Below are positions 10,231 through 19,723 of a stretch of 46,208 bases of DNA, piece by piece. Position numbers and translations under genes: made by a program. Source of the DNA: Flavobacterium sp. (GTDB lineage: Bacteria > Bacteroidota > Bacteroidia > Flavobacteriales > Flavobacteriaceae); the NCBI RefSeq assembly GCF_027533505.1, contig NZ_JAPZUB010000009.1:1-46208 (forward strand), written 5' to 3'. The notes under the pieces were generated by a model. That model ran no database searches, was not told the DNA's origin, and worked only from the letters and a program-made list of their open reading frames with translations. The first letter of the stretch is position 1; every line of letters begins with the position of its first letter.

Positions 10231-10671
10231 ATGGAACCTATTTTCACCGACGAATACTTCATGAAAAAAGCCTTGGTAGAGGCTGAAAATGCTTTTGAGA
10301 AAGGTGAAATTCCGGTTGGCGCGATTATTGTAGTAGAGAATCGGGTCATTGCCCGAAGTCATAATCTAACCGAAATGCTCAACGATGTTACCGCACATGC
10401 AGAAATGCAAGCCATTACAGCAGCAGCCCATTTTTTTGGAGGCAAATACCTAAAAGGCTGTACGTTGTATGTAACGTTAGAACCTTGTCAAATGTGTGCT
10501 GGCGCGCTGTATTGGAGTCAGATCTCCAAAATTGTGTTTGGCGCCCGTGATGAACAACGGGGATTTATGACTCTAGGTACGCAGTTACATCCTAAAACCG
10601 AAGTGGTTGCAGGAGTGATGGCCGAACAATGTGCCCAATTAATGAAAGATTTTTTTAAAAAACGACGCTAA
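10231..10671 (+). CDS. tadA: tRNA-adenosine deaminase-like nucleoside deaminase
   Basis: Zinc deaminase of the cytidine/deoxycytidylate family, best fitting TadA, which converts A34 of tRNA-Arg(ACG) to inosine. The signature HAEMQAI (zinc His and proton-shuttle Glu) and PCQMCAGA (two zinc cysteines) are intact. Start chosen at 10231 (MEPIFTDEYFMKKAL, 146 residues): this is the usual N-terminus, and the longer frame from 10192 would overlap the dxs start codon and precede the candidate promoter. A guanine deaminase or other nucleoside deaminase cannot be fully excluded, but the single-domain length and the ALVEAENAFEKGEIPVGAIIV start are typical TadA. Confidence 0.9.
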   Translation: MEPIFTDEYFMKKALVEAENAFEKGEIPVGAIIVVENRVIARSHNLTEMLNDVTAHAEMQAITAAAHFFGGKYLKGCTLYVTLEPCQMCAGALYWSQISKIVFGARDEQRGFMTLGTQLHPKTEVVAGVMAEQCAQLMKDFFKKRR

Positions 10672-10753
10672 CCTATTTGCTCAACCCGTATCCTTCTTCG
10701 CCATTCCGCAACCCACCAACAAATACATAAACGTATCTTCATCCACCCTTTTT

Positions 10754-13700
10754 ATGAAAACTTTTAAGTTTCTGTCTGTGCTCATGGTCCTTGTGACCTT
10801 AGCTGCTTGTTCGAAAAAATCGGCTGCCTATTTTGATTCCGACCCTATGCTTTTCAAAGCGTACATTTCTGGTTTTACCTCTGGTTTTATTCCTGCGAAA
10901 TCCGACATTCGGGTGCAACTGGCCTTCCAAAAAAAGGACTGGAATCCCGAACAAGAATTGGATGATGCCATTTTCTCCATTTCACCCAGTGTGGATGGAA
11001 AAGTGAAAATGCTTTCTTCCAACACTATTGCTTTTATTCCAGACGAACCCTTGGAACAAAACACTTTGTATCAAGTGACCTTGAATTTAGAGAAATTGAC
11101 GACTGTCTCCGATGAAAAATTACAGGCTTTTAATTTTTCATTCAAAACCATCAAGCAAGACTTTATCGTTCAAACCCAAGATTTACAATCGTACAATAAA
11201 GATTATTATTATCAATATGGCACGATTCGCACTGCGGATGCAATGGATTTTACGTTGGCGCAAAAAATCCTAACGGCCACCCAAAACGGTAATGATCTAA
11301 AAGTAAAACTCGACAAGGAGATGAGTTCACCCACCGAATTCAAATTCCTTATTGACAGCATTCAACGCTTTTATGATGAAAGCACCATCACTTTGAAATG
11401 GGATGGTGATGAAGCCGATGTTGAAGACCAAGAAGGTTTTGTGGAAATAAAAATCCCAGGTAAAAACCAGTTCAAAGTGGTTCAAATTACTTCGGGAGAT
11501 GAAAACAACCAATCGATACTGATCAATTTCTCAGACCCGTTGAAAAAAGACCAAAACTTTGCGGGATTGGTCAATATTCAAAATACGGATAATTTGAAAT
11601 TTAGTACGATGGGCAATGTACTCAAAGTCTATTTTGACAATGTCGGATCCACAACCAATACGCACAAAACCGTACAAAACGAAGTCGTGGCCACAGAAGA
11701 AGTGGCCGTAGATACAGTCGCGGTGGCAGCAGACACAACCGTTACTGTTGTCGATACTTCAGACGATGTCTCGGATTATGAAGAAGAGGAAGAACCCAAA
11801 ATGATTTCTTCCAATAAGCTTGTCGAAGTATTCGCTGGAATTGAAAGTAGTGACGGGTATAAACTCAAAGAAAATTATACAGAAACACTCATTTTTGACC
11901 CAATCAAGCCCGGAGTGAAGTTGGTGAAAAGCGGAAGCATATTACCCAGTTCGAATAATTTAAAAGTGAATTTTGAAGCCGCTAGTTTGAATGCAGTCGA
12001 TGTCAAAATTTATAAAATTTACAAGAACAATATCCTTCAGTTTTTACAAGATAACGAACTCAACGGCACGCAAAACCTACGTCGTGTAAGTCAGCCCATC
12101 GCCAAAACTACCTTGCAGCTTAAGCAAAACAATCTTTATAATTATAACAAATGGAATACCTACGCCCTGGACATTTCCAAAATCATTGAACCTGAACCCG
12201 GAGCCATTTACCGGGTAGAATTTTCCTTCCGTAAAAAATATGCCTTGTACAAATGTGAAGGTAGTTCAGAAAATTCGTCTAATGAAGAAGCGGAAGAAGA
12301 AAATGAAGATGATGTGAATTATAGCGGTGGCGGCGGTTATTACTATTATTATGAAGAGGATTACAACTGGATGGAAAGTCAAGATCCGTGTTCCGATTAC
12401 TATTATTACAACACCAAACGCGGCACCAATATTTTAGCAACAGATTTAGGGGTTATCGTGAAACGCGGTAATAACAAGTCGGTGACGGTTGCGGTGAGTA
12501 ATATTGTGACAACCGACCCAGAATCGGGTGCAAAAGTAGAATTATTCAATTTCCAACAGCAAAAATTAGCAGAAGCCAACACGGATGGAGACGGTATGGC
12601 AACTTTCGAATTGACGAAAATGGCTTATTTTGCTGTAGTTTCCAAAGGCGATCAAAGTACATATATCAAACTAGATGACGAACTTTCGCTTTCGGTTAGT
12701 AATTTCGATGTTTCGGGAGAAAGTTTGCAAAAAGGCTTGAAAGGCTATATTTATGGAGAACGCGGTGTGTGGCGCCCGGGAGATATGGTGTATTTGTCGT
12801 TTATATTGAATGACAACAACAATAAACTTCCTGAAAACCATCCGATCAAATTACGCTTTAATGATCCCAAAGGCAAAACGGTATATCAAACGGTACAAAC
12901 CAAAAACGAGTTGAACCATTATGCCTTTACAATTCCCACGGAAGCCGATGCGCCTACGGGTAATTGGGAAGCCCGCATTAGTGTGGGAGGCGCGCATTTT
13001 TATAAAAGCATTAAAATAGAAACCATCAAACCCAATCGTTTAAAAATCAAAAATAGTTTTAATGGTAAAATGCTTTCGGCGGGTGAAAAAAATATAAATA
13101 ACGTACAAGTGACATGGCTTCATGGTGCGGTAGCTAAAAACTTAAAAACGGAAGTTCAAGCAAAATTTTCACAACAAGTCACCACTTTCAAAGGCTATTC
13201 CAACTATGTATTTGATGATCCTTCCCGAAAATTTTCAACAGAAGAAGTCAATATTTTCTCAGGAAAAGTCAATGAAAATGGGCAAGTATCGATTCCGATT
13301 AACCCAATAATTCAAGGGCAAGCTCCAGGAATGTTGCGTGCGGCATTCATCACTAAAGTGTATGAACAAGGCGGTGATGTGAGCACCGATGTAGCAGCGG
13401 TGAATTATTCACCCTACAAAACTTATGTGGGTATAAAAGCACCCGACCCCAATAAATATGGATTGATTGAGACGGATAAAAACAACCGTTATGAAATTAT
13501 TTCTGTGAATGAAAATGGAAATCCAGTTCCGGTGAAAAACTTGGAAGTTCGCGTGTATCGCTTGGAATCGCGCTGGTGGTGGGATGCTTCCAATGAAGAT
13601 TTATCCAATTACAACACAGCCAATGTGACGACTTCGTATAAGTTGTTCCGAATCAACACCGATGCATCGGGTCGTGGTCAAGTGGTCTTTTCAGTTCCCG

Positions 13701-16426
13701 GTGACGATTGGGGCCGCTATTTGGTTCGAGTGGTAGACCCTAATGGTGGACATGCTTCGGGAACTACTGTGTTTTTGGATTATCCGTATTGGTCCTCGCG
13801 TTCTCGTAATGTCGATGGTGATGGCGCCACTGTTTTACGTTTTAATACCGATAAAAAAGAATATGCAGTAGGCGAAACCGCCAAAGTCTTTTTACCTTCC
13901 AGTGACGGTGGACGGGCTTTAATTTCGATAGAAAATGGCTCTAAAGTTCTAAAAACCCTTTGGACCAAAACAAAATCAGGTGAAACCACAGTGGATATAC
14001 CCATTACTGCGGATATGGCGCCCAATGTGTATATCAATGTAACCTTATTACAACCCCATGCTTCTACCAAAAACGATGCACCAATTCGTATGTATGGTGT
14101 GGTTCCTATTGGCGTAACGGATAAGTCAACGGTTTTACAGCCGAAAATCACCATGCCCGAAGTATTAAAACCCGAGCAAAACGTAACTATTAAAGTAAGT
14201 GAGCAACAAGGCAAAGCCATGACCTATACCATTGCCATTGTCGATGAAGGGTTATTGGATCTTACCCGTTTCCAAACCCCAAATGCTTGGGATGATTTTT
14301 ACAAAAGAGAAGCCTTAGGGGTACGTACTTGGGATGTTTATAATGATGTGATTGGTGCTTATGGTGGGCGCGTGAATCAAGTTTTTAGTATTGGTGGAGA
14401 TGCTGATGCGGGCGGTGGCAAATCGAAAAAAGCCAACCGATTCAAACCTGTGGTGGTATTCTTGGGCCCATTCAAATTAGAAAAAGGAGCTGAAAAAACA
14501 CACCAAATTAAATTACCCAAATATATTGGATCCGTGCGCACTATGGTAGTTGCGGCTAATGCAGAAAGCAATGCCTATGGTAGTGTGGAGAAAACGACAC
14601 CCGTTCGCAGTCCGTTGATGGTCTTGGCTTCATTCCCAAGAAAAGTGACACCTTCAGAACAAGTGACCTTACCCGTTACCCTTTTCGCCATGGAAAATCA
14701 GGTAAAAAATGTAACGGTTCAAGTAAAAACGAGTGGCGGCATTGTTTTAGCCAGTAAAGCCACGCAATCGGTAACTTTTGCACGTCCCGATGAAAAAATG
14801 GCGTATTTCAATTTGAAAATTGCGAATGTTACCGGCATTGGTAAAGTTCAAGTGATTGCAACTTCGGGGAAAGAGCGCTCCGTTTATGAAATTGAAGTCG
14901 ATATTTTTAATCCGAATCCAGTAACGACTGCTTATACCGATGTGGTTTTGAGTCCGAATTCAAGTAAAACGGTGAATTGGAAATCCTTCGGAATTGCAGG
15001 TAGTAATAAAGCGGTAGTCGAAGTTTCGTCCATGCCTACGGTTGATTTTGGTCGACGTCTCGATTATTTGATTCAATATCCTCATGGATGTGTGGAGCAA
15101 ACAACTTCCTCGGTATTTCCTCAGTTGTATTTGAATGATATTATGGATTTGGATACGAATCGAAAAACGCGTATTCAACGTAATGTTGCTGCGGGAATTC
15201 AACGTTTATCCAAATTCCAAACCGCTAGTGGCGGAATGAGTTATTGGCCTGGCAGTAATTATGCTGATGACTGGGGTAGCAGCTATGCCGGACATTTTAT
15301 GATTGAAGCTGAGAAAAAAGGGTATGCACTTCCGCCAACGTTTAAAACGAAATGGATTGCTTACCAACAACGGGCGGCCAAACAATGGCGTTTCGAAAGT
15401 CATAACGATATCGCACAAGCGTACCGATTGTATACTTTAGCTTTAGCGGGAAGTCCCGATTTGGCATCGATGAACCGTTTGCGAGAAACCCGCGACATTT
15501 CGAATGAAGCCAAGTTACGTTTAGCGGCTACTTTTGCCTTATTAAAACAAAATAATGCGGGTATGGCGTTGCTTTCTCGAGCTAAAATTGATGAAGAATA
15601 TTCTGACGAAAATTACTACGACTATTATTACGGTTCACGGGAACGCAATCGTGCCATGGCGTTGGAAACGTTACTTCTTTTAGGTCAAAAAACACAAGCC
15701 TTCCAATTGGCGTCAAAACTGGCTAAAAACATGGCTTCTGACGAATGGATGAGTACACAAACTTCGGCCTATTGTTTGTATGCCATGTCAAAATTTGCAC
15801 AATATAATGGCGGGAAAGGTATGAATGTGACTGTGGTTCAAAAGGGCAAATCGGAGACGATTTCTACGGCAAAATCGCTTTCGCAACGAACGTTAATGGT
15901 TCAAAATGGTTCGAATAAGGTGACCTTGAAAAACAATTTGAAAAATACCTTATTTGTTCGCGTTTACAATAGTGGTATTCTACCGGTTGGAAAAGAAAAG
16001 CCAATGGAAAATAATGTAAAAGCTTCCTTGGTATTTAAAGACCGTAAAGGCAATAAAATAGATATTACTAAAATTGCGCAGGGCACTGAATGTATTGCAG
16101 TTGTTACGTTAACAAATTTAAAGAATGATTATGTGGAAAATATTGCATTAACCCAAATCATCCCATCCGGATTTGAAATTGTGAATACTCGTTTTACAGA
16201 CTACGGCAATGCAACAGAAAACACCGTGGATTATATGGATATTCGCGATGATCGTGCCAACTATTATTTTGGATTAAAAGGCGGTGAAACCCGAACGTTC
16301 AAGTTATTGTTGAATGCCTCCTATCTCGGTAAATATTATTTACCCGGATTGCAATGTGAAGCGATGTATGACCATGAATTTATTGCCCGAACCAAAGGGC
16401 AATGGGTTGAAGTGGTGAATGAGTAG
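10754..16426 (+). CDS. Alpha-2-macroglobulin family lipoprotein (large, thioester-containing)
   Basis: Giant (1890 residues) bacterial alpha-2-macroglobulin, YfhM/MagD-like, thought to trap proteases in the periplasm and to work with PbpC, which repairs peptidoglycan. A lipobox (LAAC, Cys19) makes it a lipoprotein. MG-type beta domains fill the N-terminal half, with an MG2-like block near 660-760 (GYIYGERGVWRPGDMVYLSF). The thioester motif is intact: YPHGCVEQ, Cys1446 to Gln1449, followed by the alpha-helical thioester domain. An odd low-complexity stretch at about 500-555 is rich in Glu, Asp and Tyr (runs of five and four Tyr). pbpC follows downstream, but a REP transposase cassette lies between them. 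Confidence 0.93.
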   Translation: MKTFKFLSVLMVLVTLAACSKKSAAYFDSDPMLFKAYISGFTSGFIPAKSDIRVQLAFQKKDWNPEQELDDAIFSISPSVDGKVKMLSSNTIAFIPDEPLEQNTLYQVTLNLEKLTTVSDEKLQAFNFSFKTIKQDFIVQTQDLQSYNKDYYYQYGTIRTADAMDFTLAQKILTATQNGNDLKVKLDKEMSSPTEFKFLIDSIQRFYDESTITLKWDGDEADVEDQEGFVEIKIPGKNQFKVVQITSGDENNQSILINFSDPLKKDQNFAGLVNIQNTDNLKFSTMGNVLKVYFDNVGSTTNTHKTVQNEVVATEEVAVDTVAVAADTTVTVVDTSDDVSDYEEEEEPKMISSNKLVEVFAGIESSDGYKLKENYTETLIFDPIKPGVKLVKSGSILPSSNNLKVNFEAASLNAVDVKIYKIYKNNILQFLQDNELNGTQNLRRVSQPIAKTTLQLKQNNLYNYNKWNTYALDISKIIEPEPGAIYRVEFSFRKKYALYKCEGSSENSSNEEAEEENEDDVNYSGGGGYYYYYEEDYNWMESQDPCSDYYYYNTKRGTNILATDLGVIVKRGNNKSVTVAVSNIVTTDPESGAKVELFNFQQQKLAEANTDGDGMATFELTKMAYFAVVSKGDQSTYIKLDDELSLSVSNFDVSGESLQKGLKGYIYGERGVWRPGDMVYLSFILNDNNNKLPENHPIKLRFNDPKGKTVYQTVQTKNELNHYAFTIPTEADAPTGNWEARISVGGAHFYKSIKIETIKPNRLKIKNSFNGKMLSAGEKNINNVQVTWLHGAVAKNLKTEVQAKFSQQVTTFKGYSNYVFDDPSRKFSTEEVNIFSGKVNENGQVSIPINPIIQGQAPGMLRAAFITKVYEQGGDVSTDVAAVNYSPYKTYVGIKAPDPNKYGLIETDKNNRYEIISVNENGNPVPVKNLEVRVYRLESRWWWDASNEDLSNYNTANVTTSYKLFRINTDASGRGQVVFSVPGDDWGRYLVRVVDPNGGHASGTTVFLDYPYWSSRSRNVDGDGATVLRFNTDKKEYAVGETAKVFLPSSDGGRALISIENGSKVLKTLWTKTKSGETTVDIPITADMAPNVYINVTLLQPHASTKNDAPIRMYGVVPIGVTDKSTVLQPKITMPEVLKPEQNVTIKVSEQQGKAMTYTIAIVDEGLLDLTRFQTPNAWDDFYKREALGVRTWDVYNDVIGAYGGRVNQVFSIGGDADAGGGKSKKANRFKPVVVFLGPFKLEKGAEKTHQIKLPKYIGSVRTMVVAANAESNAYGSVEKTTPVRSPLMVLASFPRKVTPSEQVTLPVTLFAMENQVKNVTVQVKTSGGIVLASKATQSVTFARPDEKMAYFNLKIANVTGIGKVQVIATSGKERSVYEIEVDIFNPNPVTTAYTDVVLSPNSSKTVNWKSFGIAGSNKAVVEVSSMPTVDFGRRLDYLIQYPHGCVEQTTSSVFPQLYLNDIMDLDTNRKTRIQRNVAAGIQRLSKFQTASGGMSYWPGSNYADDWGSSYAGHFMIEAEKKGYALPPTFKTKWIAYQQRAAKQWRFESHNDIAQAYRLYTLALAGSPDLASMNRLRETRDISNEAKLRLAATFALLKQNNAGMALLSRAKIDEEYSDENYYDYYYGSRERNRAMALETLLLLGQKTQAFQLASKLAKNMASDEWMSTQTSAYCLYAMSKFAQYNGGKGMNVTVVQKGKSETISTAKSLSQRTLMVQNGSNKVTLKNNLKNTLFVRVYNSGILPVGKEKPMENNVKASLVFKDRKGNKIDITKIAQGTECIAVVTLTNLKNDYVENIALTQIIPSGFEIVNTRFTDYGNATENTVDYMDIRDDRANYYFGLKGGETRTFKLLLNASYLGKYYLPGLQCEAMYDHEFIARTKGQWVEVVNE

Positions 16427-16451
16427 CCTATCGTGATAGGTTGAAAAAAAT

Positions 16452-16460
16452 TATAAGCCA
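16452..16460. repeat. 9-bp direct repeat, left copy (TATAAGCCA)
   Basis: TATAAGCCA occurs here and again at 16506-16514, bracketing the left REP-like palindrome. It could be a target duplication or chance. Confidence 0.35.
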
Positions 16461-16470
16461 AGAGTAACCA

Positions 16471-16500
16471 GACCTAACAGGTTTTAAAACCTGTTAGGTC
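16471..16500. repeat. REP-like perfect palindrome, left of the RAYT gene
   Basis: A 30-bp perfect palindrome (half-site GACCTAACAGGTTTT, centre between 16485 and 16486), 16 bp before the transposase start. Its half-site is repeated in the palindrome just behind the gene. This is the layout of REP elements mobilised by REP-associated tyrosine transposases. Confidence 0.85.
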
Positions 16501-16516
16501 TATAATATAAGCCAAT

Positions 16517-17104
16517 ATGAAACGAGAACTATTTGAATATGGTGGATATTACCATGTGTACAACCGAGGGAATAATGGAGAAAATTTATTCCTGGAAGAA
16601 CGAAACTATCTTTATTTTTTGAATCTTATGAAGAAGTACCTTCATCCAATTGCTGAAATTTATGCCTATTGTTTGATGAACAATCATTTTCATATCATTT
16701 TAAAAATTAAAGAACGGGACGAATTAAGAAATATGGCGGAAGACAAATTGCACTTGCCCTTTTCCAACTTTTTTAACAGCTATGCAAAGGCAATAAATAA
16801 AGCCTATGGAAGAACAGGCAGTTTATTTCAAGAGCATCTGAAAAGGAATCGAATCAGTACCAATGAAACCCTAATTCAGGCTGTTGCTTTTGTACATTTA
16901 AATCCTGAATACCACAAGGTTTGTACGGATTTTGGGTCTTACAAACATACCTCCTATAAAGCCTATCTTTGTGTTCAGCCCAGCTTATTAACTCGACAAT
17001 ATATCTTCACATTGTTTGGAGGTATTGATAATTTTAAAAATAGTCATGATTTAAAAAAAATAGATTTTGAGCTTTTAAAGGACATTCTTTTTCTTGAACA
17101 ATAA
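16517..17104 (+). mobile_element. REP-associated tyrosine transposase (RAYT, IS200-like Y1_Tnp)
   Basis: Single-strand HUH/Y1 transposase-like protein of 195 residues. It opens with RELFEYGGYYHVYNRGNNGENLF, the usual RAYT beginning, and has the metal-binding HUH motif as NNHFHIILK near residue 57. The catalytic tyrosine is probably in NSYAKAINKAYGRTGSLFQEHLKR or nearby. RAYTs are usually domesticated single-copy genes flanked by the REP sequences they move, exactly as here (palindromes at 16471-16500 and 17108-17136). The frame is complete with no stops or frameshift, so it may be active. It sits between the alpha-2-macroglobulin gene and pbpC, a pair that is normally adjacent. Confidence 0.88.
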
Positions 17105-17107
17105 TAA

Positions 17108-17136
17108 ACCTAACAGGTTTTAAAAACCTGTTAGGT
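17108..17136. repeat. REP-like palindrome, right of the RAYT gene
   Basis: Two 14-bp arms (ACCTAACAGGTTTT and its complement) separated by a single A, starting three bases after the transposase stop. It differs from the left palindrome by the extra central base and by lost outermost G/C pairing. It might also act as a transcription terminator. Confidence 0.85.
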
Positions 17137-17224
17137 CTAAATTACCAAATCATTGCAAAGACTAGTACACATATTTATTCACTACTTGAAGTCTACCTTT
17201 TCACCGTTCTTCCAAGCGGCGAAA

Positions 17225-19558
17225 ATGCGTATACGTAAGCACCCTAAAAAATCAGCAGTGCTTTTTATAGTGCTTGTCGTGTATTATTTTTCATTACCAA
17301 GCACACTGTTTCAAGTCCCTTACTCAACCGTTATTGAGAGTAATGACGGACAATTGCTAGCGGCTAAAATAGCAACTGATGGACAATGGCGTTTTCCGGC
17401 GAAGGATAGTGTTCCTGAAAAATTTAAAAAATGTATTGTCTATTATGAAGACGAACATTTTTATCAGCATTGGGGATTCAGTCCTGTAGCCATGTACAAA
17501 GCGGTGCAACAAAACCGTGCTGCTGGAAAAGTAGTGCGCGGTGGCAGTACGTTGACCCAACAAGTTATACGTTTATCAAGAAATAATCAAGACCGAACCT
17601 ATTGGGAAAAAGTTAAAGAAATCGTCTTAGCGACACGATTAGAATTTCGCCATTCCAAAGATACGATACTCGAACTCTATGCAGCGCATGCCCCTTTTGG
17701 GGGTAATGTGGTGGGTTTGGAAATGGCCTCATGGCGGTATTTTGGGGTTCAGGCGCATCAATTATCTTGGGCTGAAAGTGCAACATTAGCCGTTTTACCG
17801 AATGCCCCACGGTTGATTTATCCTGGGAAAAATCAGGAGAAATTATTAAGAAAACGCAATGCTTTGCTGTTTAAATTATACCAGAATAATGAAATTGATC
17901 AATTGACCTATGATTTAGCTATCAAAGAACCCTTACCTCAAAAGCCCTATGATTTACCGCAGTTGGCGCCGCATTTGTTGGAACGCGTTTATAAAAAAAA
18001 TCCTGGTGAACGCATCACCACTACCCTTGAATTGCCCTTGCAAAATCGGGTAAATCAAATAGCAAGTTTTTATTATAATCAATACAAACAAAACGAAGTC
18101 CACAATTTAGCAGTCATTGTGATTGATGTCCAAAATCGGAATATTGTGAGTTATGTCGGCAATGCGCCTACCGACCCGCAACATGGAAAAGATGTGGATA
18201 TCATTGGAGCGCCACGAAGCACAGGAAGTATTTTAAAACCCTTATTATTTACTTCGATGTTGGATGAAGGCGAACTTTTACCCAATACTTTAGTAGCTGA
18301 TATTCCGACACAAATTTCGGGTTATGCCCCACAAAACTTCAATCAAACCTTTGATGGCGCTGTTCCCGCGCAGCGTGCTTTATCGCGATCGTTGAATATT
18401 CCGGCCGTATTGATGTTGCAAGAACACGGTATTCCGAAATTTTATGAAACCTTACAGCAATTAGGGCAAAAGAATATCAACAAACACCCCGATCATTACG
18501 GTTTATCCTTGATTTTGGGAGGAGCCGAAAGTAATTTATGGGATTTAACGAAGACGTATGCCAATATGACGTCGACCTTAAATTATTACAATCAAACCAA
18601 AAAATACCGCAGTCAAGAGTTTGCCGATTTGAACTTCATCCAAGGATTTGAACACGATTTTGGATCGGATTCCTATGATAAAACGATTTTTGGTGCAGGT
18701 TCTATTTATTTGACCTACAATGCGATGAAGGAGGTTAACCGTCCGGAAGGCGATGAAGCTTGGAAGTTTTATGACTCCGCTTTACCCATTGCATGGAAAA
18801 CGGGGACCAGTTTTGGAAATCGTGATGCTTGGGCAATTGGAACCAATTCACGATATGTGGTGGGCGTTTGGGTGGGTAATGCTTCAGGAGAGGGCCGACC
18901 CGAGTTAACCGGTGTAGATAGTGCAGCTCCCCTATTATTTGATGTGTTTAATACGCTGCCCAAATCGGGTTGGTTTATAGCCCCTTTGAATGATTTAGAA
19001 CAAGCGGACATCTGTGTGCAAAGCGGACATATTGCGCAAGATGATTGTCCCAAATCTAAACAATGGACCCCAATAAAAGGATTGAAAACCAAAGTTTGTC
19101 CGTATCATAAATTGGTGCATTTGGACCCAACCGAACAGTTTCGTGTGAACAGCAATTGTGAATCGGTAGATCGAATGATCAATAAAAAATGGTTTGTGTT
19201 GCCACCTGTTTGGGAATGGTATTACAAAAGTTTGCATATTGATTACCAACCTTTACCGCCCTTTCGACCGGATTGTATAGGGGAAGCGCAGGTGCAAATG
19301 GACTTTATTTATCCGCGGGCGACGAGTAAAATTTACTTGACGAAGAACTTCAATGGAGTGATTCAGCCGGTAGTTTTTAAAGTGGCGCATTCCAACCGTG
19401 AAGCTAAATTGTATTGGTATGTAGACAACCGTTATTTGGGAACGACCCAAACCTTTCATGAAATGCAGATAACGGCCCAAACGGGAGTCCATCGGGTGAC
19501 CGTAGTAGATGAAAAAGGGAATGAAATCAAGCGTAAAGTTGAGTTGATACGCGATTGA
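17225..19558 (+). CDS. pbpC: Penicillin-binding protein 1C (glycosyltransferase/transpeptidase)
   Basis: Bifunctional class A-type PBP that polymerises and crosslinks peptidoglycan at the periplasmic face. After a short basic N-terminus and one membrane anchor (AVLFIVLVVYYFSLP) comes a GT51 domain with YEDEHFYQHWG (catalytic Glu) and GGSTLTQQ, then a transpeptidase domain with SILK (SxxK serine), SRSLN and WKTGTSFG (KTG). A C-terminal cysteine-containing region ends in a beta domain typical of PbpC (BiPBP_C). Start: the ATG at 17225 gives MRIRKHPKK; a TTG at 17153 would add 24 residues and cannot be excluded. Family members usually lie next to an alpha-2-macroglobulin gene; here the RAYT cassette intervenes. 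Confidence 0.93.
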   Translation: MRIRKHPKKSAVLFIVLVVYYFSLPSTLFQVPYSTVIESNDGQLLAAKIATDGQWRFPAKDSVPEKFKKCIVYYEDEHFYQHWGFSPVAMYKAVQQNRAAGKVVRGGSTLTQQVIRLSRNNQDRTYWEKVKEIVLATRLEFRHSKDTILELYAAHAPFGGNVVGLEMASWRYFGVQAHQLSWAESATLAVLPNAPRLIYPGKNQEKLLRKRNALLFKLYQNNEIDQLTYDLAIKEPLPQKPYDLPQLAPHLLERVYKKNPGERITTTLELPLQNRVNQIASFYYNQYKQNEVHNLAVIVIDVQNRNIVSYVGNAPTDPQHGKDVDIIGAPRSTGSILKPLLFTSMLDEGELLPNTLVADIPTQISGYAPQNFNQTFDGAVPAQRALSRSLNIPAVLMLQEHGIPKFYETLQQLGQKNINKHPDHYGLSLILGGAESNLWDLTKTYANMTSTLNYYNQTKKYRSQEFADLNFIQGFEHDFGSDSYDKTIFGAGSIYLTYNAMKEVNRPEGDEAWKFYDSALPIAWKTGTSFGNRDAWAIGTNSRYVVGVWVGNASGEGRPELTGVDSAAPLLFDVFNTLPKSGWFIAPLNDLEQADICVQSGHIAQDDCPKSKQWTPIKGLKTKVCPYHKLVHLDPTEQFRVNSNCESVDRMINKKWFVLPPVWEWYYKSLHIDYQPLPPFRPDCIGEAQVQMDFIYPRATSKIYLTKNFNGVIQPVVFKVAHSNREAKLYWYVDNRYLGTTQTFHEMQITAQTGVHRVTVVDEKGNEIKRKVELIRD

Positions 19559-19560
19559 TA

Positions 19561-19676
19561 GCAGCTTGCAGCCCGGACTTGCCTTCCGGCAGCAGGTTGA
19601 AGCGGCATCCTCCCGACGTAGGAGGGAGACCTACCTTAGTCGGCAGGCAAGTTCAGCGGAAAGCCGGAATAGCTGC
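19561..19676 (+). repeat. Intergenic structured repeat, copy 2 (expanded)
   Basis: It contains AGCCCGGA (19570-19577), TTGAAGCGGCA (19597-19607) and AGCGGAAAGCCGGA (19655-19668), the same blocks as copy 1 at 8351-8406. The ends GCAGCT and AGCTGC are inverted. Relative to copy 1 it has two extra segments of about 19-20 bp, which include the complementary heptamers ACTTGCC (19577-19583) and GGCAAGT (19646-19652), so they could form an added stem. This suggests selection for a folded RNA or DNA. Confidence 0.6.
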
Positions 19677-19685
19677 CCTAAAAAC

Positions 19686-19721
19686 AAAAAAACCGCCAAT
19701 CAAATCGAGAGGCGGTTTTTT
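19686..19721. terminator. Bidirectional terminator between pbpC and rng
   Basis: AAAAAACCGCC pairs with GGCGGTTTTTT across a 13-nt loop. There is a T-run on the plus strand and its A-run mirror on the other side, right next to the rng stop codon. Confidence 0.8.
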
Positions 19722-19723
19722 AT

